This document shows positions 5,287 through 5,632 of a stretch of DNA of 5,632 bases, in pieces; position 1 is the first letter of the stretch, and each line of letters starts with the position of its first letter. The stretch lies in NCBI GenBank assembly GCA_017444045.1, contig JAFSXO010000208.1, forward strand, positions 1-5,632, written 5' to 3'. The translations under genes were made by a program, and so were the position numbers. The notes beneath the pieces are model-generated. The model ran no database searches. It was not told the DNA's origin and saw only the letters and a list, made by a program, of their open reading frames with translations. The DNA comes from a bacterium (GTDB lineage Bacteria > Vulcanimicrobiota > Xenobia > Xenobiales > Xenobiaceae).

Positions 5287-5632
5287 CTAGGTCTCATTTA
5301 GCATAAACCCCATGTAAAGGGGAAGCGTTATAATCTGTCCGCTGCTGCCGATATTGTAATCGCCCAGTTTAATGCACTGATCTACGTGATACTTTTCCGG
5401 ATGGCTTAAAATGGTTTTGGCGCTTTTGGTGTTTCCGGTGCTGGCTTTGACTTCGACCAGCGTACATTTGCCGCGCCAGCGGATCACAAAATCGATCTCC
5501 AAACCGGAATCCTTATGGTAATAATATAGCTTTCTGCCCATTTTGGCTAAGAAATCGGCTATCAGATTTTCAAAGATCGCTCCCTTATAGCCGTAAAGGC
5601 TGCCGCTCAGTACATCGAACTGCGTGCCGTCC
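5287..5632 (-). CDS. C-terminal part of an AAA-type ATPase with DUF4143 domain (partial)
   Basis: The frame is open from the window edge to the stop at 5287-5289, giving 114 residues of the C-terminus. The N-terminal AAA part with its Walker motifs lies outside the window. Visible landmarks fit the DUF4143 C-terminal domain: GYKGAIFENLIADFL (residues 14-28 of the fragment), KLYYYHKDSGLEIDFVI (34-50), LVEVKAST (58-65), and the closing IITLPLYMGFML. The Asp of EID (47) and the Glu and Lys of EVK (60, 62) make a PD-(D/E)XK-like pattern, known for this domain. The family is widespread in gut bacteria and archaea, often in many copies per genome. Its cellular role is poorly defined, and a nuclease-like or mobile/defence link is only suggested. 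The gene converges on the lipoprotein cluster. An internal Met at 5541 is not the true start. Confidence 0.85.
   Translation of the reverse strand, partial: DGTQFDVLSGSLYGYKGAIFENLIADFLAKMGRKLYYYHKDSGLEIDFVIRWRGKCTLVEVKASTGNTKSAKTILSHPEKYHVDQCIKLGDYNIGSSGQIITLPLYMGFMLNET

Noticed and set aside
1..5632. CRISPR array, tRNA or rRNA genes, insertion sequence with transposase
   Set aside because: I saw no regularly spaced short repeats, no cloverleaf or rRNA-like segments, and no transposase frame. The tandem repeats in 864-1877 are protein-coding domains.

Overview
The window looks like an accessory, surface-protein region of a diderm bacterium with about 50% G+C. The evidence is two lipoprotein-type signal peptides, one Sec signal peptide and good Shine-Dalgarno sequences. 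The right-hand end carries the tail of an AAA/DUF4143 ATPase and a small-RNA locus laid out like the antisense RNA of a Firmicutes holin-like type I toxin module. A gut-type anaerobe such as a Negativicutes member is my best guess, with low confidence because there is no rRNA or housekeeping gene to anchor it.

Layout, left to right. (1) 84-1880 (+): an intact 598-residue lipoprotein with an N-terminal module (module A), one bacterial Ig-like (BIG2-type) domain and three tandem copies of a Cys-rich domain of about 115 residues. An intrinsic terminator follows. (2) 1950-2984 (+): a 344-residue exported protein of unknown family. (3) 2985-3237: a gene-free stretch with a large imperfect palindrome that is related to the sequence just upstream of gene 1. 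(4) 3238-5030 (+): a paralogue of the first lipoprotein, broken in two places. A (TC)6 tract in the signal-peptide region puts the ATG out of frame with the lipobox. A 61-bp insertion bounded by identical 29-bp direct repeats shifts the frame again in mid-gene. Adding one TC unit and removing 61 bp restores a clean 577-codon frame. A strong terminator follows. (5) 5031-5286: a compact intergenic locus with a consensus TTGACA-17-TATAAT promoter on the minus strand, a predicted RNA of about 90 nt, its terminator, and an 11-bp inverted repeat over the -35 box. (6) 5287-5632 (-): the C-terminal part of a DUF4143 ATPase that runs off the window.

The two lipoproteins are built from the same parts in different numbers: A-BIG2-C-C-C, and A-BIG2-A-BIG2-C for the repaired second gene. 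They look like anchored, envelope-exposed, interaction-type proteins. The most interesting point is the TC tract. One unit more, or two fewer, joins a start codon with a good ribosome binding site to a textbook lipobox, which is how contingency (phase-variable) surface genes behave. The window shows the OFF state. The second lesion means this allele cannot make the full-length protein even in the ON state unless the 61-bp insertion is also lost.
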